DNA of 64,000 nt from PALSA-1004 sp041483135 (GCA_041483135.1 JBGPFE010000020.1:1-64000); one strand, 5' to 3'. Positions 17,471 to 26,784 are shown, counted from the first letter of the stretch. The notes: generated from the letters alone by a model not told the origin. Numbers and translations are program-made.

Positions 17471-17653
17471 CTATTTTGTCCTCAAATCCTGCATCCCGTC
17501 ATCGACCGCTCGCCGGATATCGTCCGCCGCCTCCTTTTGCTCTTCCACCGGCGGCTTTTTACGCACTGCTCCGCCCTGGCTTTGTGAGACATGCGGTCTG
17601 GGCTTCCGCCCGGCCTTGGCGGCAATACGTTTCTGGTTTGGCGATTTGCTCAT
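17471..17653 (-). CDS. Small basic hypothetical protein (60 residues)
   Basis: A strong AAAGGAGGA site lies just before the ATG at 17653, which supports a real gene despite the size. The protein is charged, opens MSKSPNQKRIAAKAGRKPRP, and has a helical acidic C-terminus (EEQKEAADDIRRAVDDGMQD). It has no membrane segment or known motif. It lies between a plus-strand cupin gene and the minus-strand MmgE/PrpD gene, 92 bases downstream of the latter. Confidence 0.62.
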   Translation of the reverse strand: MSKSPNQKRIAAKAGRKPRPHVSQSQGGAVRKKPPVEEQKEAADDIRRAVDDGMQDLRTK

Positions 17654-17745
17654 GGAATCCTCCTTTCATTTGCTCTGCTGCAGAATAATCGGGGTCGGGC
17701 CACGGTTTCCCGGCGTCGCCAGCGCTGTCGCCGGAACCTGTCACC

Positions 17746-19104
17746 TTACACCGCGCGGCCATGGCGGCGCAGCCGCTCGGCGAGCTCCCGCACACTCGCC
17801 CACTGTTCGCAGCGGTCCACGGCCCGCTCGATGCCGGTGATGCCCTCCAACGTGAGCACGACGCCCGCGAGCTCGCGGAATTTGGCGCGGATCTCGGATT
17901 CTTCGTAGGGCCGCAGGCAATCGCCCCGCGGGCTGTCGCACGTGTGCGTGCTCTGCCTGCCGTCTTTCAGCGTCAGCGTCACGCGCGCGGGCTTGAGCTT
18001 CGGCGCGGCCTTCGTCAGCGCCGGGTCTTCGCTCACGTGCACGCGCTGGCGCAGCGCCGCGATCGCCGGATCGCGTAAAGCCGCATCGTTAAGCGACCCG
18101 TATCCCGCGTTGCCATTTATCACAAGCGCGGCCGCGGCATGCGGCAGCGAATATTTCGAGGCGAAATAATTGGGCGGATCCGGGTTGCGCATGGCCGCGG
18201 CGAAGCGGAAGGTCGCGACATCGATGCGCTCGATGTCCTCTGGTCTCGGGCGCAGCGCAGCCAGCGCGTCCTCGAGCGCGTCGAGCGCGGCATAGACCGG
18301 ATTACAGCAGGCGCGCAGGCGAAACCAGTCGCGCGTGATCTCCCAGCGCGTGCCGAGTTCCGCGAGCAGCCCTTCCGGCCTGAAGCCGTCGCCGACAAGG
18401 TTGGCGAGCGATTCCTCGACGGCATCGTCCTGCGCCGTGAACCCCGCGAGCGCGAGATCGGGCGCGAGCGCGCACGCGAAACCGCTCATTCCCCCCGCCA
18501 CGTTCAGCGTCGTCGCGCCGGCAATCGCATTGTTGTAGCTGGGCGTCAGCACCAGCGTGGTGGCGATGCGCATGGCGAGGCTCGTCTGCGCCGCGTTCAG
18601 CCCGCGCATGCGGGCGCCCGCCGCGGCCGCTCCCAAGAGCGCGGCCTGGCCGTTCTGGTGCGCGAGCGGGCGCGGGGTCATCGCCGCTGCGAGTCGCGCA
18701 CCGGCATCGTAGCCGAGGATCAGCGCCGCCAGCATCTCGCGCCCGCTCGCTTGCGCCCACTCGCCCACGCTCAATACACCGGGCAGAATCTGCAGTGCGC
18801 CTTGATACGAGACGTAGCGGTGGCCTTCGCTCATCTCGATCGAGCGGCCGGCGATGACGTTGAGAAATGCAGCGGTGCGCGGGTCGCCGGCGGGCCAGCC
18901 CCGCGCGAACACTGTGGCGCCGGTGCCGGCGGTGGCGGCAAGCCTTTCGCGCAGCGCATGCACCTCGGGCCGCTCCGATCCGGCGAGAATGACGCCCAGC
19001 GTGTCTAGCACTACGAGCTTCGCATGCCGCTGCACGGACCCGGGTATCTTCTCCAACGGCGTGTCGGCGACAAACTGCGCCAGTTTTTCGATTTGCTGCC
19101 CCAT
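17746..19104 (-). CDS. MmgE/PrpD-family protein
   Basis: The 452-residue protein matches the MmgE/PrpD family in length and layout: an N-terminal helical domain opening LAQFVADTPLEKIPGSVQRHAKLVVLDTL, a central GARMRGLNAAQTSLAMRIA segment, and a C-terminal alpha/beta domain with YSLPHAAAALVINGNAG. Members include 2-methylcitrate dehydratase (propionate catabolism) and cis-aconitate decarboxylase; the substrate here is not known. A Bug gene is divergent on the other side. A second, distant family member is at 47765-49150. Confidence 0.87.
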   Translation of the reverse strand: MGQQIEKLAQFVADTPLEKIPGSVQRHAKLVVLDTLGVILAGSERPEVHALRERLAATAGTGATVFARGWPAGDPRTAAFLNVIAGRSIEMSEGHRYVSYQGALQILPGVLSVGEWAQASGREMLAALILGYDAGARLAAAMTPRPLAHQNGQAALLGAAAAGARMRGLNAAQTSLAMRIATTLVLTPSYNNAIAGATTLNVAGGMSGFACALAPDLALAGFTAQDDAVEESLANLVGDGFRPEGLLAELGTRWEITRDWFRLRACCNPVYAALDALEDALAALRPRPEDIERIDVATFRFAAAMRNPDPPNYFASKYSLPHAAAALVINGNAGYGSLNDAALRDPAIAALRQRVHVSEDPALTKAAPKLKPARVTLTLKDGRQSTHTCDSPRGDCLRPYEESEIRAKFRELAGVVLTLEGITGIERAVDRCEQWASVRELAERLRRHGRAV

Positions 19105-19232
19105 CTCGATTCCTCTCGCGGCTCTCGATGTCCGTCGATTCTACCCGCTCCTGCCGCGTCGGCCGATTGGCGGCACGGAATTGGTGATAAGCTGTTGCGC
19201 AAAAGAATCGACACAATCGAGAGGAGAGCCCG

Positions 19233-20240
19233 ATGCTCAGCCACATCCGATTTCCATCCCGCGCTCGCCGCGGGCACACCGCGCGCTGCGCGCTCGCCAT
19301 GTTGTGCCTCGTCGTGTGCGGCTACGCCGGCGCGGCTGAATGGGTCCCGCAACGGCCCTTGCGTCTCATTGTCCCGTTCCCGCCGGGCGGCACCGCGGAT
19401 CTGCTGGCGCGGCTGCTCGCGCCGCCGATGGGCGCCGCGCTCGGCCAGCAGATCGTGGTCGACAACCGCGGCGGCGCGGGCGGCGTGATCGCGATGGAAG
19501 CCGTCGCGCACGCGCAGCCCGATGGCTATACCTTCGGCATTCCCTCGCTCAGCGCGCACGCGAGCAATGCGACGCTCGCCGCGCAACTGCCCTACGATTC
19601 GATCAAGGATTTCCTGCCGCTCACGTTCGTTGCGCAATCGCCCGTCGTGCTCGTCGTCCATCCGTCGAATCCCGCGCTGTCGGTGCAGGACATGATCGCG
19701 CGCGCCAGGGCGGCGGGGCGCCCGATCAATTTCGCGTCGTCCGGCATCGGCGTCGTCAATCACATCGCCGGCGAGCGGCTCAAGCTCGAGGCGAAAGCCG
19801 ACATGGTACACGTGCCGTACAAAGGCGGCGGCCCGGCGATGGTCGATGTGATGGGCGGGCAGATCGAGATGATGTTCAATCCCGTGTCATCGGTGCTGCC
19901 GTTCGTGAACGGCGGCAAGCTGCGCGCGCTCGCGATCGCGGACCGCCGGCGTTCCACGCTGTTGCCGAATGTCGCGACCATGGCGGAGTCCGGGTTTGCC
20001 GATTTCTTCATGCTGGAATCGTGGGGGCTGGTGGCACCCGCCGGCACGCCGCCCGACGCCGCGCGCCGCCTGCGCGCAGAGGCCGTCAAGGCGCTGCAGC
20101 AGCCGGACATCGTGGCGCGCTACACCGGTCAAGGCGTCGAGCTATTGCCGTCTACGCCCGAGCGGCTGCGCGACATCATCGCCGGCGAGATCAAAAAGTA
20201 CCGCGACATCATCCAGCGCGCCGGCATCAAGGCAAACTGA
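19233..20240 (+). CDS. Bug-family TTT substrate-binding protein
   Basis: The 335-residue protein has a long N-region (13 residues rich in Arg) before the hydrophobic signal segment ALAMLCLVVCGYAGAA. Bug blocks follow: RPLRLIVPFPPGGTADLLAR, DNRGGAGGVIAMEAVAHAQP, LPYDSIKDFLPL, HVPYKGGGPAMVDVMGGQ and PAGTPP. GAGAGGAGAG precedes the ATG. It is divergent from MmgE/PrpD and its stop is 18 bases from the stop of the convergent epimerase gene. Confidence 0.9.
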   Translation: MLSHIRFPSRARRGHTARCALAMLCLVVCGYAGAAEWVPQRPLRLIVPFPPGGTADLLARLLAPPMGAALGQQIVVDNRGGAGGVIAMEAVAHAQPDGYTFGIPSLSAHASNATLAAQLPYDSIKDFLPLTFVAQSPVVLVVHPSNPALSVQDMIARARAAGRPINFASSGIGVVNHIAGERLKLEAKADMVHVPYKGGGPAMVDVMGGQIEMMFNPVSSVLPFVNGGKLRALAIADRRRSTLLPNVATMAESGFADFFMLESWGLVAPAGTPPDAARRLRAEAVKALQQPDIVARYTGQGVELLPSTPERLRDIIAGEIKKYRDIIQRAGIKAN

Positions 20241-20258
20241 AATCGCTCCGCGCGGGCT

Positions 20259-21254
20259 TCAGCTCGTCCAGAAATCCGGCGTGCGCCGGATCCATTCGGC
20301 GAAATCGGCCCACATCGCGGCGGGTTCGCGCGAGCGGAAACCGAACTCCTTCATCATGCGCCCCATGTCCATCAGCGAGCGCTGCTGGTCGGAATACGTG
20401 ACGTTAGGCGTTTCGCCCTCCGCCGCGACGCGAAATTCGAAGCGGGGAAAGACCGGTTTCAGCGCGGTGCACCACGTGACCATGGTGTCGCCCCACACCC
20501 GGCCGGAGGAAAGATTGTAGATGGCGTGGCGCGGCGCTTGCGCATCGAGCAGCAGGATCAGTCCCGCGGCGAGGTCGCGGCTGTAGACGAGATCGCGCGG
20601 TATCTCGTGGCGTGGCAGGATCGCGACTTTACCCGCCAGCGCGAGCGCCACGATCTGGGAGTGCGACTCGATGCGGTCGCGCACGCCCGTGTCGCGCTCC
20701 CATGGGCCGACCACATTGCCGAGCCGCGCGGACACCACGTCGAGGGCCCACAGCTCGCGCATGCGCAGACACGCGCGCTCGGCCGCGTGCTTGGTAATCG
20801 AATATAGCCGCACCGGCACCGGCAGCGCGGTGTCTTCGTAAAGCCAGGGCAGGCCTTTATACAGCGTTTCCCCGTAAATCGAGCCCGAGTTCAGATACAC
20901 GACGCGCCGCACCTTGTGGCGCCGTGCCGCGTCGAGGACGTTGAGGGTGCCATTCAGGTTGATGTTGACGACGGTCACCGGATCGCGCGCCTCACGTTCC
21001 GCGCCCGATGTCATCGCCGCGCAATGAATGACGCCGTCGGGCGCGTAGCGTTCATGCACGCGCATGACTTGCCCGGCGTCGCAGATGTCCCCCTGCACCA
21101 CGGTGAGCCGCTTCGCGTGCGGCGCGAACGCGCGTTGCGCGGCCGCCGGCAACGGCCCCCGGTCGAATACCACCACGTCGCGCCCGCCCGCGAGCAGGGC
21201 CTCGACCACGTTGACGCCGACGAATCCGGTGCCGCCCGTCACCAGCGCTGTCAT
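20259..21254 (-). CDS. NAD-dependent epimerase/dehydratase (extended SDR)
   Basis: The 331-residue enzyme has the N-terminal nucleotide motif VTGGTGFVG (6-13) and the catalytic Ser near 123-125 with Tyr151-x3-Lys155 (YSITK). NINLNGTLNVLDAARRHKVRRVVYLNSG is typical for extended short-chain dehydrogenases acting on NDP-sugars or similar compounds. The active-site spacing is intact. The exact substrate cannot be assigned. It is downstream of, and on the same strand as, the BNR/MoaD pair, 55 bases after the MoaD-like stop. Confidence 0.86.
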   Translation of the reverse strand: MTALVTGGTGFVGVNVVEALLAGGRDVVVFDRGPLPAAAQRAFAPHAKRLTVVQGDICDAGQVMRVHERYAPDGVIHCAAMTSGAEREARDPVTVVNINLNGTLNVLDAARRHKVRRVVYLNSGSIYGETLYKGLPWLYEDTALPVPVRLYSITKHAAERACLRMRELWALDVVSARLGNVVGPWERDTGVRDRIESHSQIVALALAGKVAILPRHEIPRDLVYSRDLAAGLILLLDAQAPRHAIYNLSSGRVWGDTMVTWCTALKPVFPRFEFRVAAEGETPNVTYSDQQRSLMDMGRMMKEFGFRSREPAAMWADFAEWIRRTPDFWTS

Positions 21255-21309
21255 GATAAGTCCGGAATAATGGGGAACAAGCCCCGGTTTTCTGCGGATA
21301 TATTCGCGG

Positions 21310-21570
21310 TCATCCGCCGCTCAGCGCCTGGACGATGAAAACCTCGTCCGAGCCCGCGAGCGGGACATCGAGCGAGCGCACCTGCTCGCCGTTTACGAAG
21401 ATGCGGATGTGACGGCGGAGCGCATCCTGCTCGTCGATCATGCGGAAGCGGATGCCGGGAAAGCGCCGGTCGAGATCAGCGAGCACTTCGCCAAGCGTCG
21501 CGCCGTCGGCTTCCACCTGGCGCCGCTCGTCCGTGTAGGAACGCAGCGGGTCGGGAATCAGCACCTTCAT
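21310..21570 (-). CDS. MoaD/ThiS-family small protein
   Basis: The 86-residue protein has a ubiquitin-like fold pattern (MKVLIPDPLRSYTDE, GATLGEVLADLDRRFPGIRFRM, IRIFVNGEQVRSLD) and ends in ...ALSGG, the diglycine tail that is activated in sulfur transfer to molybdopterin or thiamine. Its ATG overlaps the stop of the upstream BNR gene (TGATG), so the two are translationally coupled. No molybdopterin or thiamine gene is near, so it may serve another sulfur-transfer or conjugation path. Confidence 0.85.
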   Translation of the reverse strand: MKVLIPDPLRSYTDERRQVEADGATLGEVLADLDRRFPGIRFRMIDEQDALRRHIRIFVNGEQVRSLDVPLAGSDEVFIVQALSGG

Positions 21571-22742
21571 CACCGGGGCCCGGCCGCCTCCACGGCGTAA
21601 ATTTCCGGCAGGTAGCGCGCGATGCACGTCCATTTCGCGCCTTCGTTCCGGCTCGCCCATATCTCGCCGCCGGTGGTTCCGAAGTACAGGCCGACAGGAT
21701 CGTGCGCGTCGCAGCTCATCGCCTGGCGCTTCACCGTGAACCAGCCCTGGCGCGCCGGCAGCCCGGCGTCTTGTCGCTGCCAGGTCTTGCCCGCATTGCG
21801 AGTCACGTAAGCCGCGGGCTTGCCGCCCGGGCTCGTGCGCGGCCACACCGAAGTGCCGTCCATCGGAAACACCCACACGGTTTTCGGATCGCGCGGATGC
21901 AGCACGATCGGGAAGCCGATGTCGCCGATCTTCTTCGGCATGTTCTCGCCGATCCGCACCCACTTCCCCGTAGAACGTTCCATCCTGTATATCCCGCAAT
22001 GGTTTTGCTGATACAGAATTCCCGGCGCGAGCGGATGGATCTTCACGCAATGCGGGTCATGCCCGTACTCGGGAAGCGGATCGGGACGGAAGTCGGCGCG
22101 GCAGCCGGCGTTAAGCGGCTTCCAGTCAGCGCCTTTGTCCACGCTTTCGAACACGCCGCCGCTCGACATGCCGACGTAGAGGTGGCGCGCGTTGCGCGGG
22201 TCGACAATGACCGAGTGCATCTTCGGCCCGTCAGGCGTGCCGTCCTGCTCGCCGCCGGTCCACTTCGTATACATCGGATGATCGTTGAAGCCGGCAACAG
22301 GAACCCAGGTGTCGCCGCCGTCCTCGCTGCGAAAAAGGCCCTGCGGCGACGTTCCCGCGTACCATGCATTCGGCTCGCTCGGATGGCCAGGGGTAAGCCA
22401 GAACGTGTGATCGACGACGCGGCCTTTCTGTCCTTCGGGCACTTTGGGAAATGCGGGCGGCTTCGTGGCCTCCTTCCAGTTCTTCCCGAAATCGGTCGAG
22501 CGATACACGGTGGGGCCCAGGTGGCCGGTGCGCGCGGCAACGAGCAGCGTGCGCCGGTCGCGCGGGTCGAGCACCATGTGGTGCACGGTATGGCCGAAAA
22601 ACATCGGTCCTGCGATTTTCCAGGCGCGCCGGGCTGGGTCCGACTTCAGGGTAAAGGCGCCTTTGCGGGTCGCGACGAGCAAGGCGACTGCGCCTGTTGA
22701 CGCAGCCGGCGGGACTAAATATGCGCGGGAATCTATTTTCAT
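21570..22742 (-). CDS. BNR/Asp-box beta-propeller protein (sialidase/VPS10-like)
   Basis: The 390-residue protein contains at least five Asp-box-type repeats: YRSTDFGKNW, FRSEDGGDTW, FESVDKGADW, YVTRNAGKTW and WASRNEGAKW, spaced as blades of a beta-propeller. It lacks a signal peptide, so it may be cytosolic. Annotated relatives are called exo-alpha-sialidase or WD40/YVTN/BNR-like, but the sialidase Arg triad is not evident and I do not claim glycosidase activity. It forms a coupled pair with the MoaD/ThiS gene. Confidence 0.83.
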   Translation of the reverse strand: MKIDSRAYLVPPAASTGAVALLVATRKGAFTLKSDPARRAWKIAGPMFFGHTVHHMVLDPRDRRTLLVAARTGHLGPTVYRSTDFGKNWKEATKPPAFPKVPEGQKGRVVDHTFWLTPGHPSEPNAWYAGTSPQGLFRSEDGGDTWVPVAGFNDHPMYTKWTGGEQDGTPDGPKMHSVIVDPRNARHLYVGMSSGGVFESVDKGADWKPLNAGCRADFRPDPLPEYGHDPHCVKIHPLAPGILYQQNHCGIYRMERSTGKWVRIGENMPKKIGDIGFPIVLHPRDPKTVWVFPMDGTSVWPRTSPGGKPAAYVTRNAGKTWQRQDAGLPARQGWFTVKRQAMSCDAHDPVGLYFGTTGGEIWASRNEGAKWTCIARYLPEIYAVEAAGPR

Positions 22743-22947
22743 GGCGAGTCACCTTTAAGCAGACAACCTGATAGTCAATTACAGAGGGGTAATTTTGCGC
22801 CTCCGCGTATCGCCGTTCAAGCGACGGCAAGTCAAGCGATTTGGCGGTTTAAACGGGATTTTGGATCGCGCAATGGAAAAGAACAACGCGAGTATGATGG
22901 CCGAATAAATGGGGTCGGTGTATTTTAGGCAGCACAGGGAGAAGATC

Positions 22948-23934
22948 ATGCAAGCTTGCGCAACATTGACCCGGGGGATCACCGTGGCGGCACTCGCAGC
23001 GCTGTCGGTGTCGCCCGCAAACGCGCAGGAGCCGTTCCCGTCCCATATCATCACCGTCGTCAACCCGAACGCAGCCGGGGGCACGTCGGACATCATCACG
23101 CACGGCATGTCGGAATCGCTGCAGCGCGCGTTCAAGCAGACGGTGGTCACGATCACCCGCGTGGGCGCCGGTGGCGCGGTGGGCGGAGCGTACGTGGCGA
23201 AAGCGCCCGCCGACGGCTACACCACCCTGCTCAACACGGTGACCCACGTACTGATCCCGATCACGGAGAACGTGCTCGGCCGGCACGCCCCCTACGCGGT
23301 CGACGATTTCATACTGCTCGCGCGGGTCACGGCCGATCCGCTGCTGTTCGTCGTGCACGCGAGCCTGCCGGTCAAGACGGTGAAGGAGTTGGTCGCCCTT
23401 GCCAAGAGGAAGCCCGGTGAACTGACGTTTTCATCGCCCGGGCTCTACAGCAGCGGCCACGTCAGCATGGCGATGCTGATGCGCGCGGCGAACGTCAACC
23501 TGCTCCACGCGCCCTACAACGGCGCGGGCCCGGCCATGATCGCCGTGCTCGGCGGCCACGTATTCATGATGCATGCACCGATTGGGGTCGCGAGCCCGCA
23601 CATCAGCTCCGGCCGCGTGCGCCTGATCGCGCAGACGGGCCCGACACGCGGGCCCGCGTTCCCCGATACGCCCACGCTGAAGGAAGCGGGAGTTGATGCC
23701 GAGTTCACGCTGTGGGCCGGATACTTCGCGCCCGCCGGGACGCCCGCCGCCGCCGTCAAGGCGTGGCAGGCCGCGCTGCGCGAAAGCGCGGCAGACCCCA
23801 GGTTCAAGGCGGCAATGGCCAAGATCAACGTCACGATCGACTACCTGGACGGCGACGCGCTCAAAGCGTGGTACGACACCGAGCTGAAGCGGCTCGACCG
23901 CGAGATCCGGGCCATCGGCAAGATCGAAAGCTGA
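22948..23934 (+). CDS. Bug-family TTT substrate-binding protein, divergent member
   Basis: The 328-residue product starts at an ATG with GGGAGAAG upstream and has a signal peptide ending NAQ. It follows the Bug plan (PSHIITVVNPNAAGGTSDII, RVGAGGAVGGAYVAKAPADGYT, PYNGAGPAMIAVLGGH, PAGTP) but several hallmarks differ: the first strand reads VVNPNAAGG, and DNRPGAGG is replaced by TRVGAGG. It may bind a different class of ligand. The tag GGGGTCGGTGTATTTTA lies just before it at 22911. Confidence 0.87.
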   Translation: MQACATLTRGITVAALAALSVSPANAQEPFPSHIITVVNPNAAGGTSDIITHGMSESLQRAFKQTVVTITRVGAGGAVGGAYVAKAPADGYTTLLNTVTHVLIPITENVLGRHAPYAVDDFILLARVTADPLLFVVHASLPVKTVKELVALAKRKPGELTFSSPGLYSSGHVSMAMLMRAANVNLLHAPYNGAGPAMIAVLGGHVFMMHAPIGVASPHISSGRVRLIAQTGPTRGPAFPDTPTLKEAGVDAEFTLWAGYFAPAGTPAAAVKAWQAALRESAADPRFKAAMAKINVTIDYLDGDALKAWYDTELKRLDREIRAIGKIES

Positions 23935-23979
23935 ACGCAAGCGCCGGATAGACCGGGTCGATAATATGGGGCGGAGTAC

Positions 23980-24058
23980 ATTGAGGATTGAGTAATTGAG
24001 TGATTGAGCAACAAAATCACTTAATCACCGAATCACTGAATCGCCAGATTCCCCTCCG
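23980..24058. repeat. Intergenic word-repeat hairpin, family A copy 6
   Basis: TTGAGGATTGAGTAATTGAG and TGATTGAGCAAC are followed by AAAATCACTTAATCACCGAA, TCACTGAATCG and CCAGATTCCCCTCCGC. It ends 16 bases before the SRAP gene start, so it overlaps that gene's leader. Confidence 0.7.
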
Positions 24059-24073
24059 CTACAATATCCGCCT

Positions 24074-24760
24074 ATGTGTGGCCGCTACACCCAACACCAC
24101 GACGCGGACCAGGTGGCCAGGAAGTTCGGCGCCAAGTTCGACCCCAACCGCCCGCTGCCGCCGTTCGGTTTGGGCTACAACATCGCCCCCTCGCAATTTG
24201 TGTTGACCGCCGCACGCCACCACGACGCGACGCCGACGATGGTCGGCATGCGTTGGGGCCTGTTGCCGCATTGGGCCGACCCCGAGACGCTTAAAACCCG
24301 GCCCATCAACGCGCGCATGGAAACTGCGGACAAGCTGCCCCTGTTCCGCGCAAGCTTCAAGTCGAAGCGCTGCCTGATCGCCGCGGACGGGTTCTACGAG
24401 TGGAAGCAAATCGAAAGCGGGAAGATCCCGCACTACATCACGCTGCCCGGCGGCGATCTGTTCGCATTCGCGGGCCTGTGGGACGCCTGGAAGCCGCAGG
24501 AAGACGGCGATCTGGTCTACACCTGCACCCTCCTGACCACCGAGCCCAACGACTTCATGGCCAGGATTCATAACCGCATGCCGGTGATACTGGCGCCGGA
24601 AAATTACGGCGAATGGCTCGATCCCGAATATCATGACGTCGAAGGACTTAAGCGCCTGGCGCGCCCTTGGCGCGGAGACATGAAGGCGTGGCCGGTAGAT
24701 AAAATGGTCAACAGCCCGAACAATGACAATATGAGCTTGATTAAACCGGTGAGTGAATAG
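24074..24760 (+). CDS. SRAP (HMCES/YedK) domain protein
   Basis: The 228-residue protein is a complete SRAP domain. Cys2 directly after the initiator Met is the nucleophile that crosslinks to abasic sites in single-stranded DNA; Asn36 (GYNIAPSQ), Glu109 (GFYEW) and His166 (ARIHNRMPVIL) complete the active site. The family shields abasic sites. It is followed by a DEDDy exonuclease and DNA polymerase IV, a loose DNA-repair neighbourhood on one strand. Confidence 0.92.
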   Translation: MCGRYTQHHDADQVARKFGAKFDPNRPLPPFGLGYNIAPSQFVLTAARHHDATPTMVGMRWGLLPHWADPETLKTRPINARMETADKLPLFRASFKSKRCLIAADGFYEWKQIESGKIPHYITLPGGDLFAFAGLWDAWKPQEDGDLVYTCTLLTTEPNDFMARIHNRMPVILAPENYGEWLDPEYHDVEGLKRLARPWRGDMKAWPVDKMVNSPNNDNMSLIKPVSE

Positions 24761-24857
24761 GGTCAATGTAATTTTTCCATGTCCTCGGATGCGCTTGCCG
24801 CGGCATCGGAAAAGCACTTTCTGATGCTTGCGAAAATGCGCTATCCTGAACCGCCTC

Positions 24858-25484
24858 ATGAACCCCGCAACCACAGACACTTTGCAAAACGGAAACGTGC
24901 GCGCGATTTCCAGGGAGGAAATGGCTGACCTGCCTATCCGCCGGTATGAGGGCGAGGTGTCCCTCGTGACAACGCCGCAGGACCTGGAGCGCGCGCGGGC
25001 GGACATCCGGCGGGAAAACGTCGTCGGCTTCGATACGGAGACGCGGCCCGCGTTCAGGAAAGGCGAGAGTTATCCGCCCTGCCTGGTACAGGCGGCCACG
25101 GCCAGTGCGGTGTACTTGTTCCAGTTGCGCCGGGTGGATGTTTTCGAGGTTCTCGCCGAGCTGTTGGCGGAGCCGCGCATCGTCAAGGCCGGTGTGGCGC
25201 TGGCATACGATCTGCGCACGCTCAAGCTGGTGTTTCCGTTCATGGAGCAGAACGTGGTCGATCTGGGCGTCGTCGCAAGGCGCTGCGGCCTCGACCAGAC
25301 CGGTTTGCGCAACCTCGCCGGGATGTTCCTGGGAATCCGGATTCCCAAAGGCACCAAGACTTCAAACTGGGCCGCGCCGCAGTTGTCCGCGCAGCAGATC
25401 ACCTACGCCGCCACGGATGCCTGGGTCTGCCGCGAAGTGTTCCTGCGTTTCCAGAGTCTCGGGCTGCTGCCGGCGAAGCCGTAA
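24858..25484 (+). CDS. DEDDy 3'-5' exonuclease domain protein
   Basis: The 208-residue protein carries the three exonuclease motifs of the RNase D/DEDDy type: GFDTETRP (Asp59, Glu61), AGVALAYDLRTL (Asp118) and YAATDAWV (Tyr183, Asp187). There is no HRDC domain, so it is a stand-alone nuclease rather than RNase D. The ATG at 24858 is chosen because the SREEMADLP region upstream of the domain is usually present in this family; a TTG at 24828 or ATG at 24921 are alternatives. Confidence 0.85.
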   Translation: MNPATTDTLQNGNVRAISREEMADLPIRRYEGEVSLVTTPQDLERARADIRRENVVGFDTETRPAFRKGESYPPCLVQAATASAVYLFQLRRVDVFEVLAELLAEPRIVKAGVALAYDLRTLKLVFPFMEQNVVDLGVVARRCGLDQTGLRNLAGMFLGIRIPKGTKTSNWAAPQLSAQQITYAATDAWVCREVFLRFQSLGLLPAKP

Positions 25485-25581
25485 GCTTCACGCCAGGAAA
25501 CAGCAATGGGACGGCGCCCGGTTTTGATTCGCTGACTGACGATTCCGGAAACCAAGCTGCTCCGTTTCCACGCTCCCTCTC

Positions 25582-26784
25582 ATGCCCCTGCGCTTCATTG
25601 CCCACCTGGACATGGACGCGTTCTACGCGTCGGTCGAATTGCTGCGCTACCCGCAGCTGCGCGGCCGGCCGGTGGTGATCGGCGGGCGGCGGCGCGCTGC
25701 CGGAGAGCCATTGTCCGGCACGGCCTTCCCTGCCCTGCGCAACTATTCCGGCCGCGGCGTGATCACCACCGCCACCTACGAAGCGCGCGCGCTCGGCGTT
25801 CACTCGGGCATGGGGCTGATGAAGGCGGCGCGGCTCGCGCCCGCTGCGCTCCTCTTACCCGCGGACTTCGACCAGTACCGGCGCTACTCGCGGCTGTTCA
25901 AAGACGCGGTACGCGCGGTGGCCCCCGATATCGAAGACCGCGGCATCGACGAGATCTACGTCGACCTGACCAGCCTCGTCATGACCGACGTCGAGAGCGA
26001 TGCCCCGGACCCGTGGACGCGTGCGCGCGACGTGGCAGTATCCATCCAGAGCGCCGTGCGCAACGCGACCGGACTGTCGTGCTCGATCGGCATCACGCCG
26101 AACAAGCTCCTGTCGAAGATCGCCTCCGAGCTTGAAAAGCCCGGCGGGATCACTGTTCTCCGCGAAACCGATATTCCCGCCCGCATCTGGCCGCTGCCGG
26201 CGCGCAAGGTCAACGGCATCGGTCCCAAGGCGAGCGCGCGGCTGGAGGCGCTCGGCATTCGCACCATCGGCGAGCTTGCGAACGCCGATCCGGCGTTGCT
26301 GGTCGAGCAGTTCGGCAAGAGCTACGGCGCGTGGCTGTTTGATGCGGCGCACGGGCGCGACGAGCGGACGGTGGTCACTTACAGCGAGCCGAAATCGATC
26401 AGCCGCGAAACGACGTTCGAGGACGACCTGCATCCGGTGCGCGACCGGGAGCAACTCTCGCGCATCTTCACGGAACTGTGCGTGAGGGTGGCCGGCGATC
26501 TTGAGCGCAAAGGTTACGTCGGCAAAACGATCGGCCTCAAGCTGCGCTACGACAACTTCAAGACCGTCACCCGCGACCGCACTATCGATGCGCCGACGCG
26601 GGACGCCGGCGCGATACGCCGGGCCGCGGGCGAATGCCTGAAACGCGTGCCGCTCGACCGGCGCATCCGGCTCCTCGGCGTGCGCATCGGTGCGCTGAGC
26701 AAACCCGGCACTCAGGCGCACGCTGACGCATCATCGCGCGCTTCGCACATGCCAACGTTGTTTGAGGATATATCCGAAGGATGA
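25582..26784 (+). CDS. dinB: DNA polymerase IV (Y-family)
   Basis: The 400-residue enzyme has the catalytic block HLDMDAFYASVE (Asp10) and GIDEIYVD (Asp123, Glu124), where the usual Ser-x-Asp-Glu has Gly. The helix-hairpin-helix part is NGIGPKASARLEALGIRTIGELA, and a little-finger domain follows. An insert of about 20 residues after VVIGG (GEPLSGTAFPALRNYSGRG) separates the first strand from GVITTATYEARALGV. The C-terminus is MPTLFEDISEG; LF near the end could be a clamp-binding motif. Pol IV performs error-prone bypass synthesis. Confidence 0.93.
   Translation: MPLRFIAHLDMDAFYASVELLRYPQLRGRPVVIGGRRRAAGEPLSGTAFPALRNYSGRGVITTATYEARALGVHSGMGLMKAARLAPAALLLPADFDQYRRYSRLFKDAVRAVAPDIEDRGIDEIYVDLTSLVMTDVESDAPDPWTRARDVAVSIQSAVRNATGLSCSIGITPNKLLSKIASELEKPGGITVLRETDIPARIWPLPARKVNGIGPKASARLEALGIRTIGELANADPALLVEQFGKSYGAWLFDAAHGRDERTVVTYSEPKSISRETTFEDDLHPVRDREQLSRIFTELCVRVAGDLERKGYVGKTIGLKLRYDNFKTVTRDRTIDAPTRDAGAIRRAAGECLKRVPLDRRIRLLGVRIGALSKPGTQAHADASSRASHMPTLFEDISEG

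Noticed and set aside
21570..22742. Calling the BNR protein a sialidase
   Set aside because: Asp boxes are present but the Arg triad and catalytic Asp/Tyr/Glu arrangement of sialidases are not evident, and there is no export signal.
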